60,836 nucleotides of DNA from Caldilineaceae bacterium (lineage in GTDB: Bacteria > Chloroflexota > Anaerolineae > Caldilineales > Caldilineaceae), in assembly GCA_019637695.1 (NCBI GenBank), contig JAHBVG010000033.1:1-60836 (forward strand), given 5' to 3'. The notes below the pieces were generated by a model. It worked only from the letters and a program-made list of their open reading frames with translations, did no database searches and had not been told where the DNA came from. The number at the start of each line of letters is the position of its first letter. The stretch's first letter is position 1. This document shows positions 43,926 through 53,080 of the stretch, one piece after another. The translations under genes and the position numbers were made by a program.

Positions 43926-45770
43926 CTAGCGTCCGCCCAGTTCTTCAAGCTCATCTAAATCGTCAAAGCCTCGCTTACCACGCTTCGCCTTCGCCTTCTT
44001 TTTGTCAGGCTTTTCCTCAGTCTTGCGGACCGGTGTAGTGCGTTTAACGGCGCCACGACGGGGCTTCTTCGCGCGCTTGCCATCCCGATCTTCGAACTCA
44101 TCTTCCTCTTCTTCAATGCCAACGAGCAATTCTTCGGGCACTTCAATATCATCCAATGCCCCAAATGCTGTTTGCTGGCTCCGTCTCTGTGCCATGCGCT
44201 GGCGCAGCATGTCGGCGGTGATAATTTCTGGCAGTTCTCCGCTTTCCACTGACGGTGTATCCGTGTCAAGATCCGCGTCAGTTGCCCTAGCAACTTCTTC
44301 TTCAACCCGAGGTTTCTTCGTCTGGTCAAAGGCTTGTGGCAACGGGGCCGGCTCTACCTCATCCGCTTCTTCATCTGCAAAGTCTTCATAGGAGGGCAGG
44401 TTGAGGCTTTCCCCAGAACTGATGGCTGCCGCAGCGCGCTCAAACGCGTCCAACGCCGCTTTGGATTCGTCGCGATCGCGCAAGACTTCGTCCATATCCT
44501 TATAGGAATCCGGCCAGGCTGTCATCTCGTCGGCGAGATCGTCGATATTGCGTTCTGCATCCATGCGCTGGATCGTCTCTGCCGCCTGACGCAATCTTTC
44601 TTCGGCCAGGGCTTCGGGGTTGTCGCTCTGTAAGATGCGCTCAACCATCGACATGAGATCTTTGCCGCCCCCCGATGTCTGGCGCGGCGACTGATGGATC
44701 GCGAGCAGATCGAGGCCCTCTTCGCGGGCTTCGCTTTCGCTCTTAATGTCAATGCGCCACCCGGTCAATTTGGCAGCCAGACGGGCGTTTTGCCCTTCTT
44801 TTCCAATTGCCAGGCTCAACTGGCGATCGGGGACGACAACAATGGCCGTCTTCACCGATGCATCTTCATCCAAAATAACGCTCTGCACTTTGGCGGGGCT
44901 GAGAGCGTTGGCAATGTAGGTGCGCAGATCGGTGTTCCACTCAACAACATCGATCTTTTCGCCGGCGAGTTCATTGACGATGTTCTGAATGCGCAACCCA
45001 CGCATCCCCACGCAACTCCCCACAGGATCAATGCCAGGTATGGTGGCCGAAACAGAGACTTTGCTGCGGGCGCCCGGTTCACGAGAGATGGCCTTGATTT
45101 CGACGGTCCCTTCGCGCACTTCGGGGATCTCTTGCTCCATCAACCGGCGCAGGAGATTACGATGGGTGCGGCTCAACTTGATGACCGGCCCTCGATTGCT
45201 CTTGTGAACATCAACAACATAAAGCCGCACATAATCGCCACGGCGCAGGCTTTCGCTGGGGATCTGCTCTTCGCGGGGTAACAGGCTCTCGTGTTTTTCG
45301 CCCAAGAGTACAGTTACCGTACCGCTCGATGTATCGATGCTGCGCACCTGCGCGTTGATGATCTCGCCGACTTTGTGGACAAAGTTTTCGTAAACAGTAT
45401 CTCGTTCGGCTTCGCGAATGCGTTGCAGGATCACCTGCTTGGCCGTCTGTGCGGCAATGCGGCCAAAATCCTTTGGCGCGCTCTGCACGCTGATCACATC
45501 GCCGAGATCAACATCTGGCTTGACCTTTTTGGCCTCCTCCAGGCGGATCTCTGTATTGTGATTAAAGACCTCTTCCACTACTTCACGCTCGGCAAAAACC
45601 TTCATATCACCGTGAACACGGTCGATTTCTGCGGTAACGTTGGCCACTGACCCATAGTTACGTTTATAGGCCGAAATCAAAGCGGCTTCAATCGCGCTAA
45701 AAATAACTTCTCGATCTAACCCTTTATCAGTTGCCACCTGATTGATGCCAGCGATCAGCGCTTTACTCAT
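43926..45770 (-). CDS. nusA: Transcription termination/antitermination factor NusA
   Basis: A 614-residue NusA. The RNA-polymerase-binding N domain (1-130) is followed by an S1 domain ([20 protein letters not shown]) and two KH domains ([17 protein letters not shown] and [22 protein letters not shown]). About 260 extra C-terminal residues are acidic, then basic ([11 protein letters not shown]), with no recognisable domain and low complexity. No rimP precedes it. A hairpin with a T-rich tail lies in the leader between promoter and gene, which fits NusA autoregulation by termination. Confidence 0.94.
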   Translation of the reverse strand: MSKALIAGINQVATDKGLDREVIFSAIEAALISAYKRNYGSVANVTAEIDRVHGDMKVFAEREVVEEVFNHNTEIRLEEAKKVKPDVDLGDVISVQSAPKDFGRIAAQTAKQVILQRIREAERDTVYENFVHKVGEIINAQVRSIDTSSGTVTVLLGEKHESLLPREEQIPSESLRRGDYVRLYVVDVHKSNRGPVIKLSRTHRNLLRRLMEQEIPEVREGTVEIKAISREPGARSKVSVSATIPGIDPVGSCVGMRGLRIQNIVNELAGEKIDVVEWNTDLRTYIANALSPAKVQSVILDEDASVKTAIVVVPDRQLSLAIGKEGQNARLAAKLTGWRIDIKSESEAREEGLDLLAIHQSPRQTSGGGKDLMSMVERILQSDNPEALAEERLRQAAETIQRMDAERNIDDLADEMTAWPDSYKDMDEVLRDRDESKAALDAFERAAAAISSGESLNLPSYEDFADEEADEVEPAPLPQAFDQTKKPRVEEEVARATDADLDTDTPSVESGELPEIITADMLRQRMAQRRSQQTAFGALDDIEVPEELLVGIEEEEDEFEDRDGKRAKKPRRGAVKRTTPVRKTEEKPDKKKAKAKRGKRGFDDLDELEELGGR

Positions 45771-45871
45771 ATTTTATAATCTACTCCTCGAACTACGAGA
45801 TATTGCTTCCTCGCGGCGTCCAAAGCGACGCCAACTCCTGGGATGATTGCAAAAAGGTCCATACAACAACA

Positions 45872-45892
45872 AAAGTGGGGGAACCCCACTTT
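45872..45892 (-). terminator. Terminator-like hairpin in the nusA leader
   Basis: On the minus strand AAAGTGGGG (45892-45884) and CCCCACTTT (45880-45872) form a 9-bp stem with a 3-base loop, followed by TGTTGTTGT. It lies about 35-55 bases after the predicted start of transcription and about 100 before nusA. Confidence 0.7.
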
Positions 45893-45933
45893 CGGCGACA
45901 CACTATCGAAAACCTGATTCACAAACTGTGGAG

Positions 45934-45963
45934 ATTGTACCATACGCCCTGCTCTAAAAGCAA
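45934..45963 (-). promoter_or_regulatory. Predicted nusA promoter
   Basis: On the minus strand TTGCTT (45963-45958) and TACAAT (45939-45934) are 18 bases apart. Transcription would start near 45927 and run through the leader hairpin into nusA. Confidence 0.65.
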
Positions 45964-46025
45964 GTTTACCAAAAAACTGATCAAGAATTCCAACTGAGGA
46001 AATTAGGGAAGGGAGTGTAAGATTT

Positions 46026-46160
46026 GGGTGGGTTCAAAATGAGTTGGCTGTCTGGGTAGGGGTTTGGGTGGACGGCTCACAAAATTCGTCTGCGTAAGCC
46101 ATTGCGCGTCTGCCGTCCACCCAAACCCCTACGAATCATCAACTCATTCTGAATACACCC
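46026..46160. mobile_element. 135-bp miniature insertion element with 9-bp target duplication
   Basis: The ends are imperfect 21-base inverted repeats (46026-46046 and 46140-46160, three mismatches, beginning GGGTG and ending CACCC). Nested inside is a perfect 21-base inverted pair (46056-46076 and 46112-46132, beginning GTAGGGG and ending CCCCTAC). GTAAGATTT occurs directly on both sides (46017-46025 and 46161-46169), which is a 9-bp target-site duplication. It has no coding capacity, so it must be mobilised in trans. Confidence 0.85.
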
Positions 46161-46362
46161 GTAAGATTTCAAGGCCGTCAATCATGAAGTCAACGAGATG
46201 TTGCCAGTTATGGGAAAGCAAGTAGCGAGTCAAGGCTCTGAAATCATGAAAGAAGGTGCGGCGGACGGCAAGAATTTGTCGCAAAAGCCGATAAAGTATT
46301 GGCGAGTGAGGTTGCTCCTGCCTTTGCCTCTCGTCTGTGCTGGCGCGGTTAACCCGTATCAC
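46144..46362 (-). pseudogene. Remnant of a DDE transposase C terminus
   Basis: A 72-codon frame whose middle reads RRTFFHDFRALTRYLLSHNW followed by QHLVDFMIDGLEI. This matches, from memory, the C-terminal segment of IS4-like DDE transposases (FF-D-RALTRYL, W-LL-FM, GLE). The catalytic residues and everything before are missing. The final residues LRVYSE come from the target duplication and the right end of the miniature element. The frame starts inside the stop codon of the preceding gene and is not expected to be expressed as a functional protein. Confidence 0.55.
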
Positions 46363-47465
46363 AAACTCTTTTCAATCAAGTCCTCAACAGGAATGATGGC
46401 AAGGTCAATTTCGTTGCGCGCTGTGGTGGTGAAAACGACGTATTGATCGTTGCTGCAGAAGCGCGGGTGCGGATCGATGTGGTAGCTGCGGCCAACATAG
46501 TCGGCGCGCTCATCATGTTCCGCCACGACGATGATCTTGCCCGTGTCGCGATTCATAAAGTGGACAGTTGAGGCGCAACCGCGGAAGAAGCCGTTATTGG
46601 AATCGCCCACGATCCACCGCCCGTCGCGGCTACTGTGTGAATGCCAACACTGCCGCGGGAAGACGATTTTTTCGACCTCGCCCTCGGCGATCCTCACTCG
46701 CCATGTTTCGTTGTTGTTGCCCACATCAACGCACCAGACATGTTCGCCATCCGCGTCCCACCACTCGTGCGAGACAAAGCGCGGCTCGCGCAGGATCGGA
46801 CGCGGCGCTTCTCCGCGCGTAATCATCCACAGCCGGTTGGTGATGGGGAAGCGCAGACCTGTGATCGGGTCGTTGTGGAACTCCTGGGCGAAGAGTACCG
46901 TGTTGGGATCGGTCGGGCTGAACTGGGCGTGGTTGTGATGTCTGTCGAAACGCCACCAGGGTTGGAACGGACCGCCATCCAGTGGGAGGCTGCCAAAGAT
47001 GTAAGACAGCCCCACCTTGGCATCCAGGAATAACTCTTTGCCGTCGGCGGAACGGGTCAGGTGGGAGGCCAGGCCGGCGACGTGCCGTCCCCCGACGAGT
47101 TCGGGCGGGAGTTGATTTACGCAGATCGGAAGGTCCTCTGCACGTGGGCCACGCCGCCAGACTGACGCCCCTTCGCACCAGAACACATCGCCTGAGTCCG
47201 GATCGACGTACGCGCCCGCCGCATTCGTCTCTGGGAAATGGCGCACCTCTTGTTCGACGAAATCGATGACGGCCAGTGTCCGATGCAGCGCTGGCGGAAA
47301 GGCGCAGTAGAACCAGAGGTAGCGGCCATCGGCGCTCATCGAGTCGTTGACAAAATAGAACCCCTGCTGCACTGGCGCAACCCTGTGCGTCAATACATAA
47401 CTCGTCACGCCTGACCTGGGATGGGTGACGGGGGTAAACAGGGTACTCTCGTTGAAGTTGATCAT
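46359..47465 (-). CDS. Oligogalacturonate-lyase-like beta-propeller protein
   Basis: A 368-residue protein similar to the oligogalacturonate lyase (Ogl/PelW-adjacent, PF14583) propeller. Features are a DSMSADGRYLWFY blade, FDRHHNHAQFSPTDPNTVLFAQE with the histidine cluster expected at the metal site, VSHEWWDADGEHVWCVD, and HSHSSRDGRWIVGDSNNGF. No signal peptide is visible, so it should act in the cytoplasm on imported oligomers. It is divergent from a sugar ABC transporter 510 bases away. Cleaving unsaturated digalacturonate is the known reaction of the family; the exact substrate here is inferred. Confidence 0.78.
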   Translation of the reverse strand: MINFNESTLFTPVTHPRSGVTSYVLTHRVAPVQQGFYFVNDSMSADGRYLWFYCAFPPALHRTLAVIDFVEQEVRHFPETNAAGAYVDPDSGDVFWCEGASVWRRGPRAEDLPICVNQLPPELVGGRHVAGLASHLTRSADGKELFLDAKVGLSYIFGSLPLDGGPFQPWWRFDRHHNHAQFSPTDPNTVLFAQEFHNDPITGLRFPITNRLWMITRGEAPRPILREPRFVSHEWWDADGEHVWCVDVGNNNETWRVRIAEGEVEKIVFPRQCWHSHSSRDGRWIVGDSNNGFFRGCASTVHFMNRDTGKIIVVAEHDERADYVGRSYHIDPHPRFCSNDQYVVFTTTARNEIDLAIIPVEDLIEKSL

Positions 47466-47494
47466 GATCTAAACCTTTCACTTTGATGGTTCGA

Positions 47495-47510
47495 CTGTCA
47501 ATAATGACAG
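47495..47510. promoter_or_regulatory. Candidate operator upstream of the lyase gene
   Basis: CTGTCA-ATAA-TGACAG is a perfect inverted repeat 30 bases upstream of the start of the lyase-like gene. It lies downstream of a minus-strand TATAAT (47583-47578), so a bound repressor would block transcription. The regulator is not encoded in the window. Confidence 0.45.
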
Positions 47511-47577
47511 AAGATCTGTTCCTCAGCCCGACTGTCCTTGATCTTTATTGCCATCTCAACCTGCCATTTTGAGAAAT

Positions 47578-47606
47578 ATTATACCCGTTCCGAAACGCAT
47601 GAAGAA
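47578..47606 (-). promoter_or_regulatory. Possible promoter of the lyase-like gene
   Basis: TATAAT (47583-47578) on the minus strand has a weak -35 box TTCTTC (47606-47601) 17 bases upstream. Confidence 0.45.
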
Positions 47607-47773
47607 ACATACCCAAGCAGTGCGACCTACAGTGTGGTCTGGCGGGCAGAGCGTGAAGTCCACTTTCCCCACCCATAGCGTTTCGCGCATAAAGATTGGA
47701 CTTTTGACTTCGCTAGAACGATTCACCATTTAGGAACACTGGTCTATCCACCCACATATCCGGGTTATTCCTA

Positions 47774-47808
47774 GGGACGAGGGGGCAACTTAGTTGCCCC
47801 CTCGTCCC
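47774..47808. repeat. Perfect 35-bp palindrome
   Basis: GGGACGAGGGGGCAACT (47774-47790) is followed by a single T and its exact reverse complement to 47808. The 17-bp arms with a one-base centre would extrude as a cruciform. No T-run follows, so it is not a standard terminator. It lies 60 bases upstream of the sugar transporter promoter. Confidence 0.85.
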
Positions 47809-47866
47809 TGTCTCAAAGTAGCTGTGAAGCGCTTCTGCGATGCCAATTGTAACTTTTGATCCATTC

Positions 47867-47895
47867 TTGACGTCTCAAGCTACTCAGAGTATGAT
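47867..47895 (+). promoter_or_regulatory. Promoter of the sugar ABC transporter operon
   Basis: TTGACG (47867-47872) and TATGAT (47890-47895) are 17 bases apart; the binding-protein gene starts 84 bases downstream behind GGAGG. Confidence 0.75.
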
Positions 47896-47978
47896 AAATC
47901 TGCTTTCAACCTTCCCCCGGCCGATTGCGCTTTCTTCAATTTCTACGGTTAAAATTCTATTCTTTCCTGGAGGTTACA

Positions 47979-49364
47979 ATGCAACAAAGATCAAAGGGGA
48001 TCAGCCGACGTACTTTCTTGCGCAACACGTCGTTGGTTGCTGCCGGTGCTGTATTGGCGGCCTGTGCGCCGTCACCGGCACCATCTGCGCCACCGGCTGC
48101 CGGTGATTCGGGTGCAGTAGCGCCTGCTGCTGCTGGTGGCACGATTCAATATTGGGTGGGTTGGTCGAATTTGACGCCCGCGTGGGAAGCCATGTCGGTT
48201 ACGGACGAATTCGCCGAAATGACCGGAGGCGCCACTGTCGATTTCAAACCGGGCACCACTGCCGAAGCGCTGTTGACCGCTGTTGCCGCAGGCGATCCAC
48301 CAGATGGGGCCTCGAATACCCAGTATCTGGATTATATGGCCCGTGGCGTGCTGCTGCCAGTAGCAGATTGGATCGTCGCCAGCAGCATCATCAGTGAGGA
48401 AGATTATTTAGAGGGTAGCTGGAAAGACGCTTTCTACCAGGGGACCATGTACGGTGTGCCAGCCAACGAAGGCTTTGTGCGCTATGGCCTCAACTACAAT
48501 GCCCTGATGGTCGCAGACGCCGGACTTGACCCCGATGCACCGCCCACCACCTGGGAAGAGTGTCTGGCCTGGCACGAAGCGCTGACCAAATTCGACGCCA
48601 ATGGCAACATGATGCAGGTCGGTCTCGATCCCTACGATGCCATGGGCGGCCAACTTGCCATCCAGGACGGCTTCTATCCGTCGGTTTCGTGGGGATGGAC
48701 CTGGTTCGATCCGGAAACCGGTGAATTCGCACTGGACAGCGAGCAGATGGTCGAATCCTTTGAGGTGATGGGCGAGTTCATTAAAATCGCCGGGCCCGAT
48801 AACATGGCGGGTATGCGCCAGGTCGAAGGCCAGGGTGGCTGGGGCGGTTCCTTTAACGCCAGCGTCCAGGCCATGATCATTGAAGGCTACTGGCATCCTG
48901 GTGAAACCGCCATTCAGAAGCCCGAAGTCGCCGAACATAACCGGGCATCCTGGGCGCCTGTGCCCACGAATCGCGCCGGCGTCAAGGTGCAGGGCACCGG
49001 CGGTCACTATGTGATCTTCTTCAGAGAAGCAGCCAATACAGAGGGAATGTTCAAGGTGGCCGAATTCCTCAACACGCCGTTGGCGATGACGACTATCTTC
49101 AACAATACGGGCTGGCTGCCCGGTCGCCCCAGTTTCCTGGAATCCGTCGATCCCGCTTCCTATCCGGGCCTTGATTTCTACTTCCGCTCGGTGGACGAAG
49201 CCACAGAATGGTCGTCTCCGGCGCGTTGCCCGATCACACAGTATGTTAGCCAGCAATACCAGCAGATCCGCGAAGCCCATTTCCGCGGCGAGATGACTGC
49301 GGCTGAGGCTGCGGCAGAGCTACAAAACCGCGCCGTTGAAGAATATCGAAACGCCGGCTTCTAG
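47979..49364 (+). CDS. Sugar ABC transporter substrate-binding lipoprotein
   Basis: A 461-residue family 1 extracellular solute-binding protein. The N terminus combines a twin-arginine-type motif (SRRTFLR at 9-15) with a lipobox LAAC (C29), so it is probably a Tat-exported lipoprotein. A Pro/Ala/Ser linker follows. The body has the usual two-lobe pattern (GTTAEALLTAVAAGDPPD, GVPANEGFVRYGLNYNALMVADAGLDPDAPPTTWEECL). The start at 47979 has GGAGG at 47969-47973. It is first in the operon with two permeases. The neighbouring lyase suggests an oligogalacturonide or other plant oligosaccharide as ligand. Confidence 0.9.
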   Translation: MQQRSKGISRRTFLRNTSLVAAGAVLAACAPSPAPSAPPAAGDSGAVAPAAAGGTIQYWVGWSNLTPAWEAMSVTDEFAEMTGGATVDFKPGTTAEALLTAVAAGDPPDGASNTQYLDYMARGVLLPVADWIVASSIISEEDYLEGSWKDAFYQGTMYGVPANEGFVRYGLNYNALMVADAGLDPDAPPTTWEECLAWHEALTKFDANGNMMQVGLDPYDAMGGQLAIQDGFYPSVSWGWTWFDPETGEFALDSEQMVESFEVMGEFIKIAGPDNMAGMRQVEGQGGWGGSFNASVQAMIIEGYWHPGETAIQKPEVAEHNRASWAPVPTNRAGVKVQGTGGHYVIFFREAANTEGMFKVAEFLNTPLAMTTIFNNTGWLPGRPSFLESVDPASYPGLDFYFRSVDEATEWSSPARCPITQYVSQQYQQIREAHFRGEMTAAEAAAELQNRAVEEYRNAGF

Positions 49365-49405
49365 ACAACTGCGGTAGTCGTACCCTTTGTTTTTGCTGTG
49401 AAGAC

Positions 49406-49448
49406 AAGGTAGGTAGACAGGCAACGCCTGATCCTACCTACCTTTTTT
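49406..49448 (+). terminator. Intrinsic terminator between binding protein and permeases
   Basis: AAGGTAGGTAG (49406-49416) pairs with CTACCTACCTT (49434-49444), with an inner CAGGC/GCCTG stem, followed by TTTTTT. It would give more binding protein than permease, the same arrangement as livK-livH. Confidence 0.88.
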
Positions 49449-49468
49449 CTACCCCGTGAGGTGAATCT

Positions 49469-50389
49469 ATGGCTGCCATCACGCGCCGACGCCCAGGGAT
49501 GACTGCTTTGCAAAGACGCAACCAACTCATGGGGTTGCTCTTTGTATCCCCCTGGATTCTTGGATTTCTGCTCTGGACTTTCTACCCTCTGGGTTCTTCT
49601 TTCTATTACAGTTTGACTCGCTACGATCTGCTACGCGAGCCTATCTTTATCGGATTAGAAAATTACAGCGAGATTTTTACCAGAGATCCGCTCTTCGGGA
49701 AGGTCACCTATAATACGCTCTATTATGTAGGATTGAGCGCGCCCTTAGGCGTAGCTGCTGCCTTTTTAATGGCATCGCTCTTGAACACAGAGATTAAAGG
49801 TCGGTCGATCTTTCGCGCCATTTTCTTCTTTCCGGCGATCATCCCCGCCTTTGTCACCGCCGTTGTCTGGCAGTTCCTGGTAAATGTGCAGTATGGGGCC
49901 ATCAACGGCACGTTACAAGGGTTGGGGCTGCCGGTCATCCCCTTTATTGCCAACCCAGATTATGCGAAACCTACGCTGATTTTGATCCACATCTGGGCGC
50001 AGGGGAATGCCATTGTCATCTTCCTGGCGACCCTACAGGAGGTGCCGCGCTCGCTCTACGAAGCTGCTACTGTGGACGGCGCCAACGCCTGGCACAAGTT
50101 CTGGAATGTGACCATCCCCATGACAACGCCGGTTATCCTTTTCAATTTGGTGATTGGGTTGATCTATGGCTTTCAGAACTTCACGCTGCCCTGGCTGCTC
50201 ACCGCCGGTGGGCCGAACAACGCCACTGAGTTGTATACGATCTTCCTCTACCGCAATGCCTTCCAATATTTGCGTATGGGCAAGGCGTCGGCGCTGGCCT
50301 GGATCCTCTTTGTGGTGATCGTTGTCTTTACGATCCTGCTCTTCCGTTCGTCAAACCGCTGGGTCTATTACGGCGGAGAGAGCGATTGA
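49469..50389 (+). CDS. Sugar ABC transporter permease (MalF/UgpA type)
   Basis: A 306-residue permease with six membrane segments. SPWILGFLLWTFYPLGSSFYYSLTRYDLL is the first segment, and the EAA loop reads EAATVDGANAWHKFWNVTIPMTTP, the contact site for the ATPase. It pairs with the permease that follows after 32 bases. No ATPase gene is present in the locus, so a shared MsmX-type ATPase is presumably encoded elsewhere. Confidence 0.92.
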   Translation: MAAITRRRPGMTALQRRNQLMGLLFVSPWILGFLLWTFYPLGSSFYYSLTRYDLLREPIFIGLENYSEIFTRDPLFGKVTYNTLYYVGLSAPLGVAAAFLMASLLNTEIKGRSIFRAIFFFPAIIPAFVTAVVWQFLVNVQYGAINGTLQGLGLPVIPFIANPDYAKPTLILIHIWAQGNAIVIFLATLQEVPRSLYEAATVDGANAWHKFWNVTIPMTTPVILFNLVIGLIYGFQNFTLPWLLTAGGPNNATELYTIFLYRNAFQYLRMGKASALAWILFVVIVVFTILLFRSSNRWVYYGGESD

Positions 50390-50421
50390 TTGTTTATCCT
50401 GAAAGTTGAGGTGTTATTGCC

Positions 50422-51339
50422 ATGGCCGTGCAAGCGACCCCGACCGATCAAACGACACAGGTCCCTGTTGCCCGCCGCAGCAGTGGGATCTCCGTTGGAC
50501 GCATTCTGGCGGATGTGCTGAAATACGCAGTCTTGTTGGTGCTGTCATTTAGTTTCATTTTGCCTTTGATCTGGATGTTTGTCTCTGCCATCAAGACCGA
50601 TTCTCAAGTCTATACGATTCCACCCATCTGGTTGCCTTCGCCAGCTCTGTGGGAGAATTTTTGGAACGCGTGGACAACCTACAATTTCAATCTCTTCGCG
50701 TACAATACGCTGGTGCGACTTGCGATCCCCACCACCATCGGCGTTACCATCTCTTCCGCCTTTGTCGCCTATGGCTTCTCGCGCATCCGCTGGAAGGGAC
50801 GCGATCAACTCTTCTTCATCTGTCTGGCGACGATGATGGTCCCCTACGCAGTGACGATGGTTCCGCTCTTCATCATCTTCAGGAATCTGGGTTGGGTGAA
50901 CACATTCCTGCCGTTGGTGGTTCCCGCGTTCTTTGGCAGCCCCTACTTCATCTTCATGCTGCGCCAGTTCTTCATGACGATCCCGGTAGATCTCTCCGAA
51001 GCCGCGCGCATTGACGGCGCCAACGAGTTGCAGATTATGTGGCGCATCATCCTGCCACTGACCAAATCCGCCTTGATCGTGGTGGCCCTCTTCCAATTTA
51101 TGAACGCATGGAACGATTACCTGGGGCCGCTCATCTACCTGCGGCGCACAGAGCAATTTGTGCTGGCCTTGGGACTCGCCAATTTGCGCGCGACGATTGC
51201 CGGCACGGGCGCGGCGCCGTTGGCCTATCCTTACCTGATGGCGGTGAGTACGATTGTCACCGCGCCAATTCTAATTGCGTTCTTCCTGGCACAGCGGACT
51301 TTCATTGAGGGTATTTCGCTGACGGGCATCAAAGGCTAA
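50422..51339 (+). CDS. Sugar ABC transporter permease (MalG/UgpE type)
   Basis: A 305-residue permease with six membrane segments and a 30-residue polar N terminus. The EAA loop is EAARIDGANELQIMWRIILPLTKS. The end FFLAQRTFIEGISLTGIKG is typical of MalG homologues. It forms a heterodimer with the preceding permease. The next gene starts 22 bases downstream. Confidence 0.93.
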   Translation: MAVQATPTDQTTQVPVARRSSGISVGRILADVLKYAVLLVLSFSFILPLIWMFVSAIKTDSQVYTIPPIWLPSPALWENFWNAWTTYNFNLFAYNTLVRLAIPTTIGVTISSAFVAYGFSRIRWKGRDQLFFICLATMMVPYAVTMVPLFIIFRNLGWVNTFLPLVVPAFFGSPYFIFMLRQFFMTIPVDLSEAARIDGANELQIMWRIILPLTKSALIVVALFQFMNAWNDYLGPLIYLRRTEQFVLALGLANLRATIAGTGAAPLAYPYLMAVSTIVTAPILIAFFLAQRTFIEGISLTGIKG

Positions 51340-51361
51340 TCCACTAGAATCGCTTGAGCGT

Positions 51362-52972
51362 ATGACACAGACAATCGATGGTTCGACGATGGGATCTGCC
51401 ACACACAGGCGCGATCTCCTTGTTGATACAGGGCTGGCGCTGCTGATCGGCAGCGCTGCCTTTTTTCTCTACCTGCGCACCCTCGCCCCCGGCCTGCTCC
51501 AGGGGGACAGCGGTGAGTTTCAAGTCCTTGCCTATCTATTGGGGACGACCCACAACACCGGCTACCCGATCTATCTGCTATTGGCCCACCCCTTCACCTG
51601 GCTGCCCGTAGAGAGCGTCGCCTATGGCGTCAATCTCTTTTCGGCGGTGATGGCGGCTCTGACCGTGGTCGCTCTCTTCATTGCGGTCCGTCTGCTCACC
51701 CACCGTCGCGGACCGGCGTTGGTGGGTGCGGCGGCGCTGGCCGTCTCCTCCACCCTTTGGTCACAGGCGCTGATTGCGGAAGTCTACACCGCCGCGGCCT
51801 TTTTTCTCGCGATCATCCTGGCGATGGTGATGGCCTGGCGGGCGACAGGACAGTGGATCTACCTCTTCCTTGCCGCGCTGCTGGGCGGGCTGAGCCTGGG
51901 CGTCCACATGACGGTAGCGCTGGCTGCGCCGGCGATCCTCCTCTATCTGTTGCTCACAGCCAGGGATCGCATAGCGTGGTCCGCGGCCATGAGCGGCGCG
52001 CTGATTGGGCTCATCCTCTATCTGGCTGCCTTCTTCATCCTGGATTGGCGCGCGCCCACCGCCAACTTCCTCGACGCCGGCATTCGCCCCTCGCGCTCGG
52101 TATGGGGACTCAGCGAAGAGGATCTGAACAATCCGCTCACCCGCTATTGGTTCACTGTCAGCGGGCGTCAATTCCAGGATCGCATGTTCCAGATCGACAC
52201 GCTGCCTCGAAATATCTTCCGCTATGTGGACGGCATGGGCGCGGAGTTCCACCCGATTTCGCTGCTCTTGGCCGGGATCGGCCTGATCTGGCTGGGGTTG
52301 CGGGCGCGCAAAGAATTGGCTTTGTTGGGCCTTGCCCTGCTCTGCCAGTGGATCTATACTTTCACCTATAACATATGGGATCTGCACGTCTTCTTTATCC
52401 CCGCCTATGTGCTGCTGGCGATTTTGGTGGCTGCCGGGGCCGCCGCCATTGAAGAATGGATCACCCGCTTGCTGGCGCGTCCTCCCGCCTTGCGACCGGC
52501 AATGTCAACGCTGCTGACCCTCCTCTTTCTCGTCGTTGCGGTCTGGCCCATCCTCTCCCCGCGCTGGGATGATGTGACGCGGGGCAGGGTTCCCCGCTTC
52601 GCCTTTGACGGCTACCCGGTGGATCACGCCAATATGACCGGTCTCCACAACAGCGTGACGGCGACGGTGCGCCAGATGCCGGAAAATGCCATCCTCTTTG
52701 CGCACTGGCCCGAACTCTATCCGCTCTACTATGCCGCGCATGTCGAAGGGGATCGGCTCGATCTGACCTTTTTGGAGCAGAAACCCTATCGAGAGGGCGA
52801 CGCCGACGAAAACTCCACCCTCCAATATGTGGAGGATCGCATCCACAGCCATCCCATTTACTTTGCAGACTGTCTGCCCGAACTGCGCGCCGCCGGCTAC
52901 CGTTGTGAGAGCGAACGGCTGGGGACCAGCCTCTATCAGCGGGTGAGACCAGCGACAAATGCGGAACGATGA
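51362..52972 (+). CDS. DUF2723 multi-pass membrane protein
   Basis: A 536-residue membrane protein with about ten hydrophobic segments. The N-terminal FFLYLRTLAPGLLQGDSGEFQVLAYLLGTTHNTGYPIYLLLAHPF is the hallmark of DUF2723 (TMEM260-like), where the DSGEF acidic pair resembles the catalytic site of protein O-mannosyltransferases. The C-terminal 130 residues form a soluble domain outside or inside the membrane. It is likely a lipid-linked-sugar-dependent glycosyltransferase. It lies directly behind the sugar transporter, possibly by co-transcription only. Confidence 0.83.
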   Translation: MTQTIDGSTMGSATHRRDLLVDTGLALLIGSAAFFLYLRTLAPGLLQGDSGEFQVLAYLLGTTHNTGYPIYLLLAHPFTWLPVESVAYGVNLFSAVMAALTVVALFIAVRLLTHRRGPALVGAAALAVSSTLWSQALIAEVYTAAAFFLAIILAMVMAWRATGQWIYLFLAALLGGLSLGVHMTVALAAPAILLYLLLTARDRIAWSAAMSGALIGLILYLAAFFILDWRAPTANFLDAGIRPSRSVWGLSEEDLNNPLTRYWFTVSGRQFQDRMFQIDTLPRNIFRYVDGMGAEFHPISLLLAGIGLIWLGLRARKELALLGLALLCQWIYTFTYNIWDLHVFFIPAYVLLAILVAAGAAAIEEWITRLLARPPALRPAMSTLLTLLFLVVAVWPILSPRWDDVTRGRVPRFAFDGYPVDHANMTGLHNSVTATVRQMPENAILFAHWPELYPLYYAAHVEGDRLDLTFLEQKPYREGDADENSTLQYVEDRIHSHPIYFADCLPELRAAGYRCESERLGTSLYQRVRPATNAER

Positions 52973-53066
52973 ATGCGGAATGCAGAACGGAAGGTGTTGC
53001 TGTTGGCAATCCTTCACGCACTACGCACTACTCAACAATACCCAATATCCAATACCCAATACCCAC
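52962..53066. repeat. ATGCGGA and CCCAATA heptamer tracts
   Basis: ATGCGGA-ACGATGA-ATGCGGA-ATGCAGA units begin within the stop of the DUF2723 gene; ACTACGC-ACTACTC and CCAATAC-CCAATAT-CCAATAC-CCAATAC units precede the ribosome site of the oxidoreductase gene. Confidence 0.75.
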
Positions 53067-53080
53067 TGGAGACACCACAC

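Noticed and set aside
47774..47808. The 35-base palindrome as a rho-independent terminator
   Set aside because: There is no T-run on either side, the arms are far more symmetric than in terminators, and no gene ends next to it.
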